The notes beneath the pieces are model-generated. The model did no database searches. It was not told the origin of the DNA and saw only the letters and a program-made list of their open reading frames with translations. A DNA stretch of 64,000 bases from Serratia rhizosphaerae (GTDB taxonomy: Bacteria > Pseudomonadota > Gammaproteobacteria > Enterobacterales > Enterobacteriaceae): positions 4,278,001 to 4,342,000 of the forward strand of contig NZ_CP041764.1 in assembly GCF_009817885.1 (NCBI RefSeq), given 5' to 3'. Shown here piece after piece: positions 16,813-24,498 of this stretch; the first letter of the stretch is position 1, and each line of letters starts with the position of its first letter. The translations under genes and the position numbers were made by a program.

Positions 16813-17596
16813 AACTCAATCTCCATCCGTAGAAAATGACCTGGTCGATGTATAGAAAATAAACGCACCACCGATTTTGAATAATCGTTCTGCAAAGAGA
16901 AAGGGGAATTGTCCGCATTGAGTGTGATACGGCGCTCAAATACTCGTTGTAATAATCAGTTTTTTCGGGGGAGGGAAATAACGGACGGGTTTCTACGGAA
17001 ACAAATTAGAAAAAAGAGAGAAAACACGGGCGAATTCCTACCAGTTTGTGATGACGTCATAAGACAGCGAGATGGATATTCAAAGCAACCTGTAACGTGA
17101 CACATTTACCGCTTACGGTGGCAGAGGCCAATTCGCTGTTGTTGCTGTGGCCATATCGAATGAGCCGGGTGGGCATCCGCATGCACGCCTTAACACTAAC
17201 ACCGCTGTTCCTCATCGCCGTAAGTGGCGTTAACCTGCATGTTGTTAGCAGGAGCACTCAGGAGCAAACATGGAGAATATTGATCTGTGAAGGGAATTCA
17301 TAAATATTCAAAAAACTTTAATCTTAAAGTCAGAAAACGGGGCCTGTGGCGTTGGCTCAGCGATGCATACGCAGCGAAAGTTTTGTTGCATCCCCGACGG
17401 GGCGGGGAGTACAGGGCATGCGTGCTGCAGAGCAGAAAAGAGGGAAAGCTTCAACATATTTTAGCGTGTTCAGCCCGTTGCCGCGGCTGACCGTTTCAAT
17501 TATGTGCGACGCGTCCATCAGTGATTAAAAATGGCTTGCCATTGCATACAGAGTATGTGATAACGCAATTGGGTAAAACGAGGTACAGTTCTGTAT
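16813..17596. other. 784-base stretch without a supported gene
   Basis: Several frames of 60-70 codons exist on both strands but none has a ribosome site with a recognisable product. Composition is mixed, AT-rich around 16850-17050 and 17290-17340. The right end should hold the yobF-cspC promoter and leader. The rest may be decayed sequence around the effector module. Confidence 0.5.
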
Positions 17597-17716
17597 ATGT
17601 GTGGCATTTCTATCAGTAAAGAAGTTCTGAGTAAAGACGTTAACGTTGAATACCGCTTCTCTGCCGATCCTTATCTTAGTGCCTCAAGCAGTAACGACTC
17701 TAGTTTGTCTATGTAA
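17597..17716 (+). CDS. yobF: YobF small stress protein
   Basis: 39 residues: the beginning MCGISISKEVLSKDVNVEYR and the end SNDSSLSM match E. coli YobF, which is co-transcribed with cspC. It is a heat- and stress-induced small protein of unknown role. The stop lies 41 bases before the cspC start, in the same order as in E. coli. Confidence 0.88.
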   Translation: MCGISISKEVLSKDVNVEYRFSADPYLSASSSNDSSLSM

Positions 17717-17757
17717 CGCCTACGGGCGGTTTAAACAATCCAAAGGAAATACTCAAG

Positions 17758-17967
17758 ATGGCAAAGATCAAAGGTCAAGTTAAGTGGTTCAACGAGTCTA
17801 AAGGTTTCGGTTTCATCACCCCGGCTGACGGCAGCAAAGACGTGTTCGTACACTTCTCTGCAATCCAGGGTAACGGCTTCAAAACCCTGGCTGAAGGCCA
17901 GAACGTTGAGTTCGAAATCCAGGATGGCCAGAAAGGTCCATCAGCAGTAAACGTTACTGCTATCTAA
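17758..17967 (+). CDS. cspC: Cold-shock-like protein CspC
   Basis: 69 residues. It matches E. coli CspC at nearly every position; MAKIKGQVKWFNESKGFGFI and the end GPSAVNVTAI distinguish it from CspE. RNP1 (KGFGFI) and RNP2 (VFVHF) nucleic-acid motifs are intact. It binds single-stranded RNA, acts as a transcription antiterminator and stabilises rpoS and other mRNAs. It is the second gene of the yobF-cspC transcript and has its own terminator. Confidence 0.95.
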   Translation: MAKIKGQVKWFNESKGFGFITPADGSKDVFVHFSAIQGNGFKTLAEGQNVEFEIQDGQKGPSAVNVTAI

Positions 17968-17980
17968 TCAGCGTCAGCTG

Positions 17981-18011
17981 TAAAAAAGCCCGCCAGCGTG
18001 CGGGCTTTTTC
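17981..18011 (+). terminator. Terminator after cspC
   Basis: AAAAAAGCCCGC-CAGC-GTGCGGGCTTTTT-type hairpin with a T-run. Confidence 0.9.
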
Positions 18012-18022
18012 GTGCCTGTCAG

Positions 18023-18736
18023 TCAGGGATTGATAATGATGGCGGCGTACTGATTACGTCCTTTGATATCAGGATGCTGCGGATCCTGCGCCCGACGTTG
18101 GCTGTTGCGGCGAAAGCTGGTGTATTTAAAACGCTGCGGCTGCTGTGGATCGGCGTTCAGCGTACAGATGGTGCAGCTGCCGGCGTGGTCGACGGCGGCA
18201 AACCCCAGCGCCGTCAGCTTATCGTGGGCGATAGCGGCCAAATCCAAATGGCGAAAGCGCGGGCTGATCAGCGCGGGCGGCTGCGGCAGACGCTGCTGAA
18301 ACTGCGCTACCAGCTCTTCATTGACTTCATAGCAGCAGGGGCCGGCAGCCGGTCCGATGGCGGCCACCCAGTTGGCGGGATCGTCATCGTGCGCGATGCG
18401 CTGCGCCATCTGTTCCAGAATACCGTCCAGCAGGCCGCGCCAGCCGGCGTGTACAGCGCCGATCGCCGCACCGTCGCGGCGGCTGAATATCACCGGCAGG
18501 CAGTCTGCGGTCAGCACGCTGAGCAAAATGCCCGGCTGCGTGGTGTAAAATCCGTCCGCCTCGCCGCAGAGCTGCCCTGGCTGCAGCACATCGACGATGC
18601 GTGTGCCGTGCACCTGCTTTTTCTCGGGCAGCGTATCGCGGTAGTGCAGCAGCGAGGCAGGCAGCAGCGCGCTTTTGTTGCCAAAGCCGTGCTGAATGGC
18701 CGGGATGGCGCTGAGCAGTGCGGAATAATCGGTCAT
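18023..18736 (-). CDS. PgeF/YfiH-like Cu-oxidase_4 (LACC1-type) protein
   Basis: 237 residues. The family motifs are present: QVHGTRIVDV with its metal-binding His, LTADCLPVIF with its Cys, and AVHAGWRGLLDGI with a second His; the C-terminus has CTICTLNADP, KYTSFRR. The family (YfiH/PgeF, related to human LACC1) is described as purine nucleoside phosphorylase/deaminase or as an editing enzyme for peptidoglycan precursors; polyphenol oxidase is an older name. Its location beside cspC differs from E. coli yfiH, so it could be a second paralogue. Cytoplasmic. Confidence 0.85.
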   Translation of the reverse strand: MTDYSALLSAIPAIQHGFGNKSALLPASLLHYRDTLPEKKQVHGTRIVDVLQPGQLCGEADGFYTTQPGILLSVLTADCLPVIFSRRDGAAIGAVHAGWRGLLDGILEQMAQRIAHDDDPANWVAAIGPAAGPCCYEVNEELVAQFQQRLPQPPALISPRFRHLDLAAIAHDKLTALGFAAVDHAGSCTICTLNADPQQPQRFKYTSFRRNSQRRAQDPQHPDIKGRNQYAAIIINP

Positions 18737-18895
18737 GGTCTGATAACAATCCGTATTTGAAAGACAGGCACCCAGTGTAGCGAGCTTTTTCCCGCTTTGG
18801 CTAGCGTCGGCTGTATACCGCGCGCTGGCGCGCCTTGCATCAATACCCGGGCTTATTTAGACTAGCCGCGCCGTATCTCTCTGGAAGCCAAGCCC

Positions 18896-19714
18896 ATGTC
18901 TTATCTTTGCCCGTTGTGCCAGTTGCCGCTGCTGCTCACCCAGCAACAGTGGCGTTGTGAAAATAACCATCAGTTCGATCGTGCAAAGGAAGGCTACGTC
19001 AATCTGTTGCCGGTACAGCACAAGCGCTCGAAGCAGCCTGGCGACAGTGCGGAGATGATGCAGGCGCGGCGCGCCTTTCTGGAGGGCGCATTTTACCAGC
19101 CGCTACGTCAGCGAGTGGCTGAGCTGCTGGATAATGCGCTGGGCGCCGATGCGCAGACGCTGCTGGATATCGGCTGCGGCGAGGGCTATTACACCGCCGC
19201 GGTGGCTGAACGGCTGCGAGAGCAGCGCCAGATGGCCGTTTATGGGCTGGATGTGGCCAAGGTGGCCATTCGCTATGCCGCCAAGCGTTACCCTCAGGTG
19301 GCGTTCTGCGTCGCCTCCAGCCATCGCCTGCCGTTTGCCGATGCGTCATTGGACGCGGTATTGCGCATCTATGCGCCCTGTAAGGCGGCCGAGCTGGCGC
19401 GCGTGGTGCGTCCAGGTGGGGTGGTTGTGACGGTGTCACCGGCGCCGCGCCATTTATATCAGCTGAAAGAGCAGGTTTATCAACAGGTTCAGCTACATGA
19501 CGAGCATGATGAGACGCTGAGCGGTTTTCAACGTGAACACAGCGAACGGCTGGCGTATACGATGGCGCTGCCGGGCGAGCAGGCGGCGAATTTGCTGCAG
19601 ATGACGCCATTTGCCTGGCGCGCCTCGCCGGAGGTGCAGCAGCGGCTGGCGGCCAGCGACGTCTTTGACTGTGAGACGGACTTTGCCATCAGCCTGTACC
19701 GCCGCGAGGCGTAG
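18896..19714 (+). CDS. rlmA: 23S rRNA (guanine(745)-N1)-methyltransferase
   Basis: 272 residues. An N-terminal zinc finger (CPLCQLPL ... CENNHQFD, Cys5, Cys8, Cys21, His25) is followed by a Rossmann SAM-binding domain with motif I LLDIGCGEGYYT (about residue 87). RlmA methylates G745 in helix 35 of 23S rRNA. Gene order rlmA-mntP, convergent, is as in E. coli. The start ATG at 18896 overlaps no other gene. Confidence 0.95.
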   Translation: MSYLCPLCQLPLLLTQQQWRCENNHQFDRAKEGYVNLLPVQHKRSKQPGDSAEMMQARRAFLEGAFYQPLRQRVAELLDNALGADAQTLLDIGCGEGYYTAAVAERLREQRQMAVYGLDVAKVAIRYAAKRYPQVAFCVASSHRLPFADASLDAVLRIYAPCKAAELARVVRPGGVVVTVSPAPRHLYQLKEQVYQQVQLHDEHDETLSGFQREHSERLAYTMALPGEQAANLLQMTPFAWRASPEVQQRLAASDVFDCETDFAISLYRREA

Positions 19715-19774
19715 CATAGGTCAGGCGAAAAAAGGCTGAACAGCGTTCAGCCCTTAACGAGGGGGATGTGTCTG

Positions 19775-20344
19775 TCAGGACAGATAGCCCAGATGGTCCA
19801 GCAGAATATTCACCCCGATGCCGATCAGCACCAGCCCGCCGAGGATTTCGGCGCGTTTGCCCAGCAGCGGGCCGATAAAGCGGCCGATCATCATACCCAG
19901 CGTGGCCATTATCATGGTGGCGCAGCCGATGGCCATGGCGGTATGCACGATATTCACCTGTAAGAAGGCCAGACCGACGCCGATTGCCATGGCGTCGAGG
20001 CTGGTGGCGATTGCGGTGGCGACCAGCAGCCAGAATCCGTGGCGTTTGACCTTTTCAACCTCGTCCGGGCGGTTGCGTATCCCCCCGACGATCATGCGCA
20101 CGCCGAGAATAAGCAGCAGGCCGAAGGCGACCCAGTGATCCCATTCCATAATGTATTGGCTGGCAAGCAGGCCCAGCGACCAGCCGATCAGCGGGGTAAT
20201 TGCTTCAATGGCACCGAAGATAAGGCCGGTACGGAGTGCTTCGCGAAAACGGGGTTGATGCAGACTGGCGCCTTTGCCGATAGACGCAGCAAACGCATCC
20301 ATAGACATGCCGAAAGCGAGGATCAGGGTAGCGGATAGATTCAT
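19775..20344 (-). CDS. mntP: Manganese efflux pump MntP
   Basis: 189 residues and six membrane spans. The two inverted halves each carry an Asp-rich helix: FGMSMDAFAASIGKG near residues 10-24 and ATSLDAMAIGVGLA near 115-130, the transport Asp residues of the family. The inner-membrane exporter lowers toxic Mn2+. The start at 20344 gives the family length; the reading frame continues upstream into the riboswitch leader and is not used. Expression is expected to be controlled by the riboswitch at 20400-20535 and by MntR. Confidence 0.95.
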   Translation of the reverse strand: MNLSATLILAFGMSMDAFAASIGKGASLHQPRFREALRTGLIFGAIEAITPLIGWSLGLLASQYIMEWDHWVAFGLLLILGVRMIVGGIRNRPDEVEKVKRHGFWLLVATAIATSLDAMAIGVGLAFLQVNIVHTAMAIGCATMIMATLGMMIGRFIGPLLGKRAEILGGLVLIGIGVNILLDHLGYLS

Positions 20345-20399
20345 GTGAAATAGTCTCGGCCGGGCGGCTCCATATACACGCAACCCACCCCCAACCAAA

Positions 20400-20535
20400 C
20401 GACGGAGTTACGTGCCTATGGTCTCGCCAACCTGACTCTGGCTGCCCGCACCACGTTTCAAACGACAAAACGAGTATGTTGATACGGGCGTTTCTGATTG
20501 TGCAGAATCAGAAACCGGCTACTCCCCAATGACGG
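20400..20535 (-). promoter_or_regulatory. yybP-ykoY manganese riboswitch upstream of mntP
   Basis: On the minus strand the two invariant internal-loop segments of this class occur in order: TTGGGGAGTAGCC (about 20515-20527) and GTCAGGTTGGCGAGACCA (about 20419-20436). A hairpin (GGTTTCTGATT / AATCAGAAAC) lies between them. The element sits 60-190 bases before the mntP start, as in E. coli, where it binds Mn2+ and opens expression of mntP. Confidence 0.92.
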
Positions 20536-20744
20536 ACGCAACCTTATCATATTATTTTTGCCAAAGACAACGTTTAATTCTTGGGGGTATTTAATGAAAT
20601 TGATAATTGTTTTCATTAAATGATTGCAGGGGGAAAATAAAGCAGATAGTGATGATGTCATTGTGGAAATAATAAGCAAGGGGTTCGGCGGCGTCGTGGA
20701 TAAATTAACCGTTTTTGACGCCGGATTCGATAGGAAGTGAACGG

Positions 20745-21215
20745 CTACGTTTTAATATTTTGATTTTCAATGAAAAAATCATAAATCTTTTGCAGGTCGT
20801 CTAACTGGGTGACCTGAATCAATAAGCGTCGTTGCTCTAATGCAATCACCAGAACGCCATCTTCGGTTAAATTCATTGCTTTGATGCGAGAGTAGTCAAT
20901 AAAGACATTGCTATAAAAGAAACCCTGCGTTTTAAATAACAATGTCGGCCAACGAATATAAGCAAGATATATGGCGACCAGCGCCAAAGAGATTAATAAC
21001 CAACTGGTCAGCGGCGATCCCTGACTGACCAGATTGCGATACAGCAAAATAGCCAGCAGCGCGACAAAAATCAGGCTGTCGATGCGATTGCGGCGTTTGA
21101 GTCTTACCTTGAGCAGCGTAGGGCCTTTGAGCCGCTCCTGGATGAATTGGTCATAAATGGCATACAGCAACAGCAAGACGATAAATAGCGCGATGGCGAT
21201 ATCCGTCAGCGACAT
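20745..21215 (-). CDS. yobD: YobD, UPF0266/DUF986 membrane protein
   Basis: 156 residues with three hydrophobic spans (residues 4-20, about 45-62 and 68-85). The conserved RIDSLIFVALL and DYSRIKAMNLTEDGVLVIAL blocks match E. coli YobD. The role is unknown. It lies just downstream of manZ, as in E. coli. Confidence 0.9.
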   Translation of the reverse strand: MSLTDIAIALFIVLLLLYAIYDQFIQERLKGPTLLKVRLKRRNRIDSLIFVALLAILLYRNLVSQGSPLTSWLLISLALVAIYLAYIRWPTLLFKTQGFFYSNVFIDYSRIKAMNLTEDGVLVIALEQRRLLIQVTQLDDLQKIYDFFIENQNIKT

Positions 21216-21232
21216 CTTAAACTCCCTAACAT

Positions 21233-21258
21233 AAAAAAAGCCGGGGGTATCCCCCGGC
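21233..21258 (-). terminator. Terminator of the manXYZ operon
   Basis: CCGGGGG-TAT-CCCCCGG hairpin followed on the minus strand by a T-run (AAAAAAAG on the + strand), 12 bases after the manZ stop. Confidence 0.88.
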
Positions 21259-21269
21259 GTGACGGTGGT

Positions 21270-22115
21270 TTACTCGCCCAGCAGGCCAATCCAGTAGCCG
21301 AAAATGCCGATGACAAAGAACCCCAGAATGATCCACAGCGCATTGACCTTTTTACGCAGCAGCCACATACAGCCGAAGGTCAGCAGCAGCGGGATCAGGC
21401 CCGGCATCAGCTGGTCGAGAATGGTCTGCACCGTGGTGACGGTGGTATGCCCGGTCTGGTCGGTGATTTTCGACACCACCAGCGGGATGTTGACATGGGT
21501 CCACTTATTGACCAACGCCCCCATGACAAACAGGCCGAGAATCGACGCCCCTTCCGTCAGTTTCTGCAGGAAGCCGCCGCCCATATCGTTAACGATATCG
21601 GCGCCTTTACGGTAGCCATAGGCCACGCCGTAGTAGCGCACCAGCATCCGCACCAGGTTAAACAGCACGAAGAACAGGATCGGCCCGAGCAGGCTGCCGG
21701 TCAGGGCGATACCGGCGCCCAGCGCGGCGAACACCGGCCGCATGGTGCCCCAGAAGATCGGGTCGCCGACGCCGGCCAGCGGCCCCATCAGCCCGACCTT
21801 GATGCCGTTGATGGCGGCGTCATCGATGGGCGCACCGTTGGCGCGCTGTTCTTCCATCGCCAGCGTTACCCCGAGGATCGGCGCAGCGACGTAAGGGTGG
21901 GTGTTGAAAAACTCCAGATGGCGCTTGATCGCCTGTTTGCGCTGGTCGTTGTTTTCCGGGTACAGGCGGCGGATTGCCGGCACCATGGAAAAGCAGAAGC
22001 CCAGCGCCTGCATACGTTCGAAGTTCCACGATCCCTGAAACAGGTTAGAGCGGATAAATACGCCGCGAACGTCGGCCGGCGTCAGTTTCTTTTGAGCTGC
22101 AGTGGTATCAACCAT
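21270..22115 (-). CDS. manZ: PTS mannose transporter subunit IID
   Basis: 281 residues from the ATG at 22115 (MVDTTAAQKKL). The IID landmarks SNLFQGSWNFERMQALGFCF and GPLAGVGDPIFWGT are present, with a hydrophobic C-terminal half. It forms the inner-membrane channel with ManY for uptake and phosphorylation of mannose, glucose, glucosamine and related sugars, and in E. coli also serves as a phage lambda and bacteriocin entry point. Last gene of manXYZ; the gap to manY is 15 bases. Confidence 0.97.
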   Translation of the reverse strand: MVDTTAAQKKLTPADVRGVFIRSNLFQGSWNFERMQALGFCFSMVPAIRRLYPENNDQRKQAIKRHLEFFNTHPYVAAPILGVTLAMEEQRANGAPIDDAAINGIKVGLMGPLAGVGDPIFWGTMRPVFAALGAGIALTGSLLGPILFFVLFNLVRMLVRYYGVAYGYRKGADIVNDMGGGFLQKLTEGASILGLFVMGALVNKWTHVNIPLVVSKITDQTGHTTVTTVQTILDQLMPGLIPLLLTFGCMWLLRKKVNALWIILGFFVIGIFGYWIGLLGE

Positions 22116-22130
22116 TTCTCTCACCTATTC

Positions 22131-22931
22131 CTAGTCCAGTTCATTATCAAGGTCGTTCGATTGGGCAGGACCGCCCTGAACCACCTGCGGCTTGTTATAT
22201 TTAGGGCTGAGCTGGATATACAGCACGGCCATCACTACGCCGATGACCCCCAGCGCCACCAGATTGAAATTGGTAAAGGCGGCGGTGACAAAACCGGCGT
22301 AGAAGAACGGCATCAGATAGCCGGCACGCATCATATTGATCACCATGGCGTAACCGACCACGACGATCATGCCGCCGGCGATATTCAGGCCGGTGGTCAC
22401 CACTTCCGGGATGGAGTTCAGCAGCGCGTGCACCCCGGCGGTACCGACGGAAACCGCAACGATCACGGCCGGAATGGCGATACGCATCGCCTGCAGCAGC
22501 AGGGCGGAGACGTGCAGCCAACTGATGGCGCGCAGGCTGCCGCGCTCGGCCGCGCTGTCCGCCGCGTGCTGGAAGGCGACGGTCAGCGTACGCACGATGA
22601 TGGTTAAGACCTGGCCCGCCGCGGCCAGCGGAATGGCCAGCGCGATACCGGCGCCGACGCTTTGTCCGCCGGCGATAACCAGGATGGTGGAAATAATGGA
22701 GGCCAGTGCGGCATCGGGCGCAACTGCGGCGCCGATGTTCATCCAGCCGAGGGCGATCATTTCCAGCGTACCGCCGATAATGATGCCGGTTTTCATATCG
22801 CCGAGGATAACGCCGATCAGCGTACAGGCGACCAGGGGGCGGTGAAACTGGAATTCATCCAGCACGGAACCCATGCCGGCAATACAGGCAACGATAAATA
22901 TCAGTACAACCTGAAGCGTGGTTATCTCCAT
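22131..22931 (-). CDS. manY: PTS mannose transporter subunit IIC
   Basis: 266 residues, the E. coli length, starting MEITTLQVVLIFIVAC. Multiple membrane spans and the IIC blocks GGTLEMIALGWMNIGAAVAP and GNIAGGMIVVVGYAMVIN-like helices are visible. It carries the sugar-binding part of the mannose permease. An upstream in-frame start at 22952 is not needed; the ATG at 22931 has AGGAGAAGTGCA before it. Confidence 0.96.
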   Translation of the reverse strand: MEITTLQVVLIFIVACIAGMGSVLDEFQFHRPLVACTLIGVILGDMKTGIIIGGTLEMIALGWMNIGAAVAPDAALASIISTILVIAGGQSVGAGIALAIPLAAAGQVLTIIVRTLTVAFQHAADSAAERGSLRAISWLHVSALLLQAMRIAIPAVIVAVSVGTAGVHALLNSIPEVVTTGLNIAGGMIVVVGYAMVINMMRAGYLMPFFYAGFVTAAFTNFNLVALGVIGVVMAVLYIQLSPKYNKPQVVQGGPAQSNDLDNELD

Positions 22932-22985
22932 TGCACTTCTCCTATTGACCAAGAGCGCTGAGTAGAATAATGACGGCTGTCGCCA

Positions 22986-23951
22986 TTAATTAAGTTTGTT
23001 GATCAGGTCCATCATTTTTAAACGCGTATCGGACGAGACCTTACGGACTTCCAGTTCAATGCCGCGTTCATTGAGTTTTTTAAACGCCTCAATATCTTTC
23101 TCATCCACCGACACGGCGTTGTTCACCTGGGTTTTTCCCTGACGGAACGCCATACCGCCGATATTGACCGACTTTATGTCAACGCCGTCTTCTACCAGAC
23201 GCCAGACGTCGGTCGGGTTGGTAAACAGCAGCATCACGCGGTCATTGGCGTATTTCGGGTTGTTCCACACGCGGATCATTTTTGCCACATCGACCACGTG
23301 GGCGGTGACGCCCGGCGGCGCAACCTGGGTGAGCAGGGTTTTGCGCACGTGGTCGGCGGCGACTTCATCGCTGACCACGATAATGCGCGACACATTGGTT
23401 TCCTTGGTCCAGCGGGTGGCGACCTGGCCGTGGATCAGGCGATCGTCAATGCGCGCCAGGCCGATTTTCATATGGTCGTTAGGGCCGAGGGCAACGGCGG
23501 GCGCGGCCTTGGCCGGAGCGGGCGAAGGGGCGGCGGGCGCGGGGCTTTCCTCCGGCGGTTTTTTTAGCGCTTTCACGCCTTCGCGGCCGGTTTCCACCGC
23601 GATGGCCACCAGCTCATCAAAGCCCGGATCGTCATCGCGCGCCATAAAGGTTTCTACCAGCATGGGAATGTTAACGCCGGTGACCACCTCATAATTCTGC
23701 TGGTCGACGGCGACCCGGCTGGCAGCGTTGAACGGACTGCCGCCCCAGGTATCCACCAGAAACAGCACGCCGCCGCTGGTATCAAGGCCGCTGATTTTTC
23801 CCTGGTATTTTTCAATTAAAGTTTCGGCATTCTCTCCGGGAACGAAATCGATAAAGGCGACGTTGTCTTGTTCGCCCAATAGCATTTCCGCCGTTTTCAG
23901 CAACTGCTCTGCGGCGCTCCCGTGTGTGCCGATGATAATAGCTATTGCCAC
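22986..23951 (-). CDS. manX: PTS mannose transporter subunit IIAB
   Basis: 321 residues, GTG start after GAGGTAGC. Domain IIA (residues 1-133) starts AIAIIIGTHGSAAEQLL with the phospho-acceptor His10. An Ala/Pro-rich linker (about 135-155, PEESPAPAAPSPAPAK) leads to domain IIB with IDDRLIHGQVATRW, whose His is the second phosphorylation site. Cytoplasmic part of the mannose PTS; phosphate passes from HPr to IIA, IIB and the sugar. First gene of manXYZ. Confidence 0.96.
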   Translation of the reverse strand: MAIAIIIGTHGSAAEQLLKTAEMLLGEQDNVAFIDFVPGENAETLIEKYQGKISGLDTSGGVLFLVDTWGGSPFNAASRVAVDQQNYEVVTGVNIPMLVETFMARDDDPGFDELVAIAVETGREGVKALKKPPEESPAPAAPSPAPAKAAPAVALGPNDHMKIGLARIDDRLIHGQVATRWTKETNVSRIIVVSDEVAADHVRKTLLTQVAPPGVTAHVVDVAKMIRVWNNPKYANDRVMLLFTNPTDVWRLVEDGVDIKSVNIGGMAFRQGKTQVNNAVSVDEKDIEAFKKLNERGIELEVRKVSSDTRLKMMDLINKLN

Positions 23952-24115
23952 TCGCTACCTCCTCGTTAAACCTCAGGTACAGATCGTTGTTTTTGCCGTC
24001 TTCCTGACGGTCAGTTTCACGGTTCAGATCCATTATGGGTGAAATTCGGCAAGGCAGAGTCGGCCCTGGTCGTACAGCGTTAGCCGGCCGGCCGGATAGA
24101 CCGCTGCTTTCGTCA

Positions 24116-24141
24116 TTTATTTTAGTGGGCGAAAAAATAAA
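24116..24141 (-). promoter_or_regulatory. Candidate Mlc/NagC operator of manXYZ
   Basis: TTTATTTT and AAAATAAA form perfect 8-bp arms around a GC-rich 10-base centre (AGTGGGCGAA), the shape of Mlc and NagC sites. It lies about 165 bases before the manX start. In E. coli manXYZ is repressed by Mlc and NagC and activated by CRP; a TGTGA half-site follows at 24145. Confidence 0.5.
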
Positions 24142-24149
24142 TAGTGTGA

Positions 24150-24498
24150 CGCTGCTCCGCTATTAACTAAGAGAAATCGCATGTTTTTTCAGCTTGTTGA
24201 CAGATCAACACGGCGATTTAAAATTGGCTTGGACAGTAAAATTTTTCCTGATAGAGTATCCGCTTCTTTCATTATTAGGAGTGAAGGGCCTCAGCCCACC
24301 CTATGGACTGTCACCGAAGTCGCTGTTTTCCAAGGTTATACCCGCCACCTGCTGGCATCACACAAGCAATCACGGCCGCCCGGCCATATCCCGGTACTAC
24401 CACCCCGAACTTTTGCTATTTCCGCCGCACTGCGTCCGACATGCGATTCATCGCCCCTGCGCGTCGCTTAGCTAATCTGTCTTTTTCCGGAGTCTGAC
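24150..24498 (+). other. Unassigned 350-base leader of yoaE
   Basis: The stretch between the manX control region and yoaE contains open frames of up to 96 codons on the + strand, but their products have no family look and no good ribosome site. GC content rises from 24280 on, and short complementary segments are frequent, which fits a structured 5' leader. No known riboswitch motif is seen. Confidence 0.4.

Noticed and set aside
16909..17528. Several 60-68-codon frames in the gap before yobF
   Set aside because: Overlapping on both strands, no ribosome sites, no family resemblance.
21447..22607. 386-codon frame opposite manZ/manY
   Set aside because: Antisense shadow; His/Gln/Arg-rich, no domain.
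24181..24471. 96-codon frame in the yoaE leader
   Set aside because: No ribosome site; product has no domain or pattern; more likely structured leader RNA.
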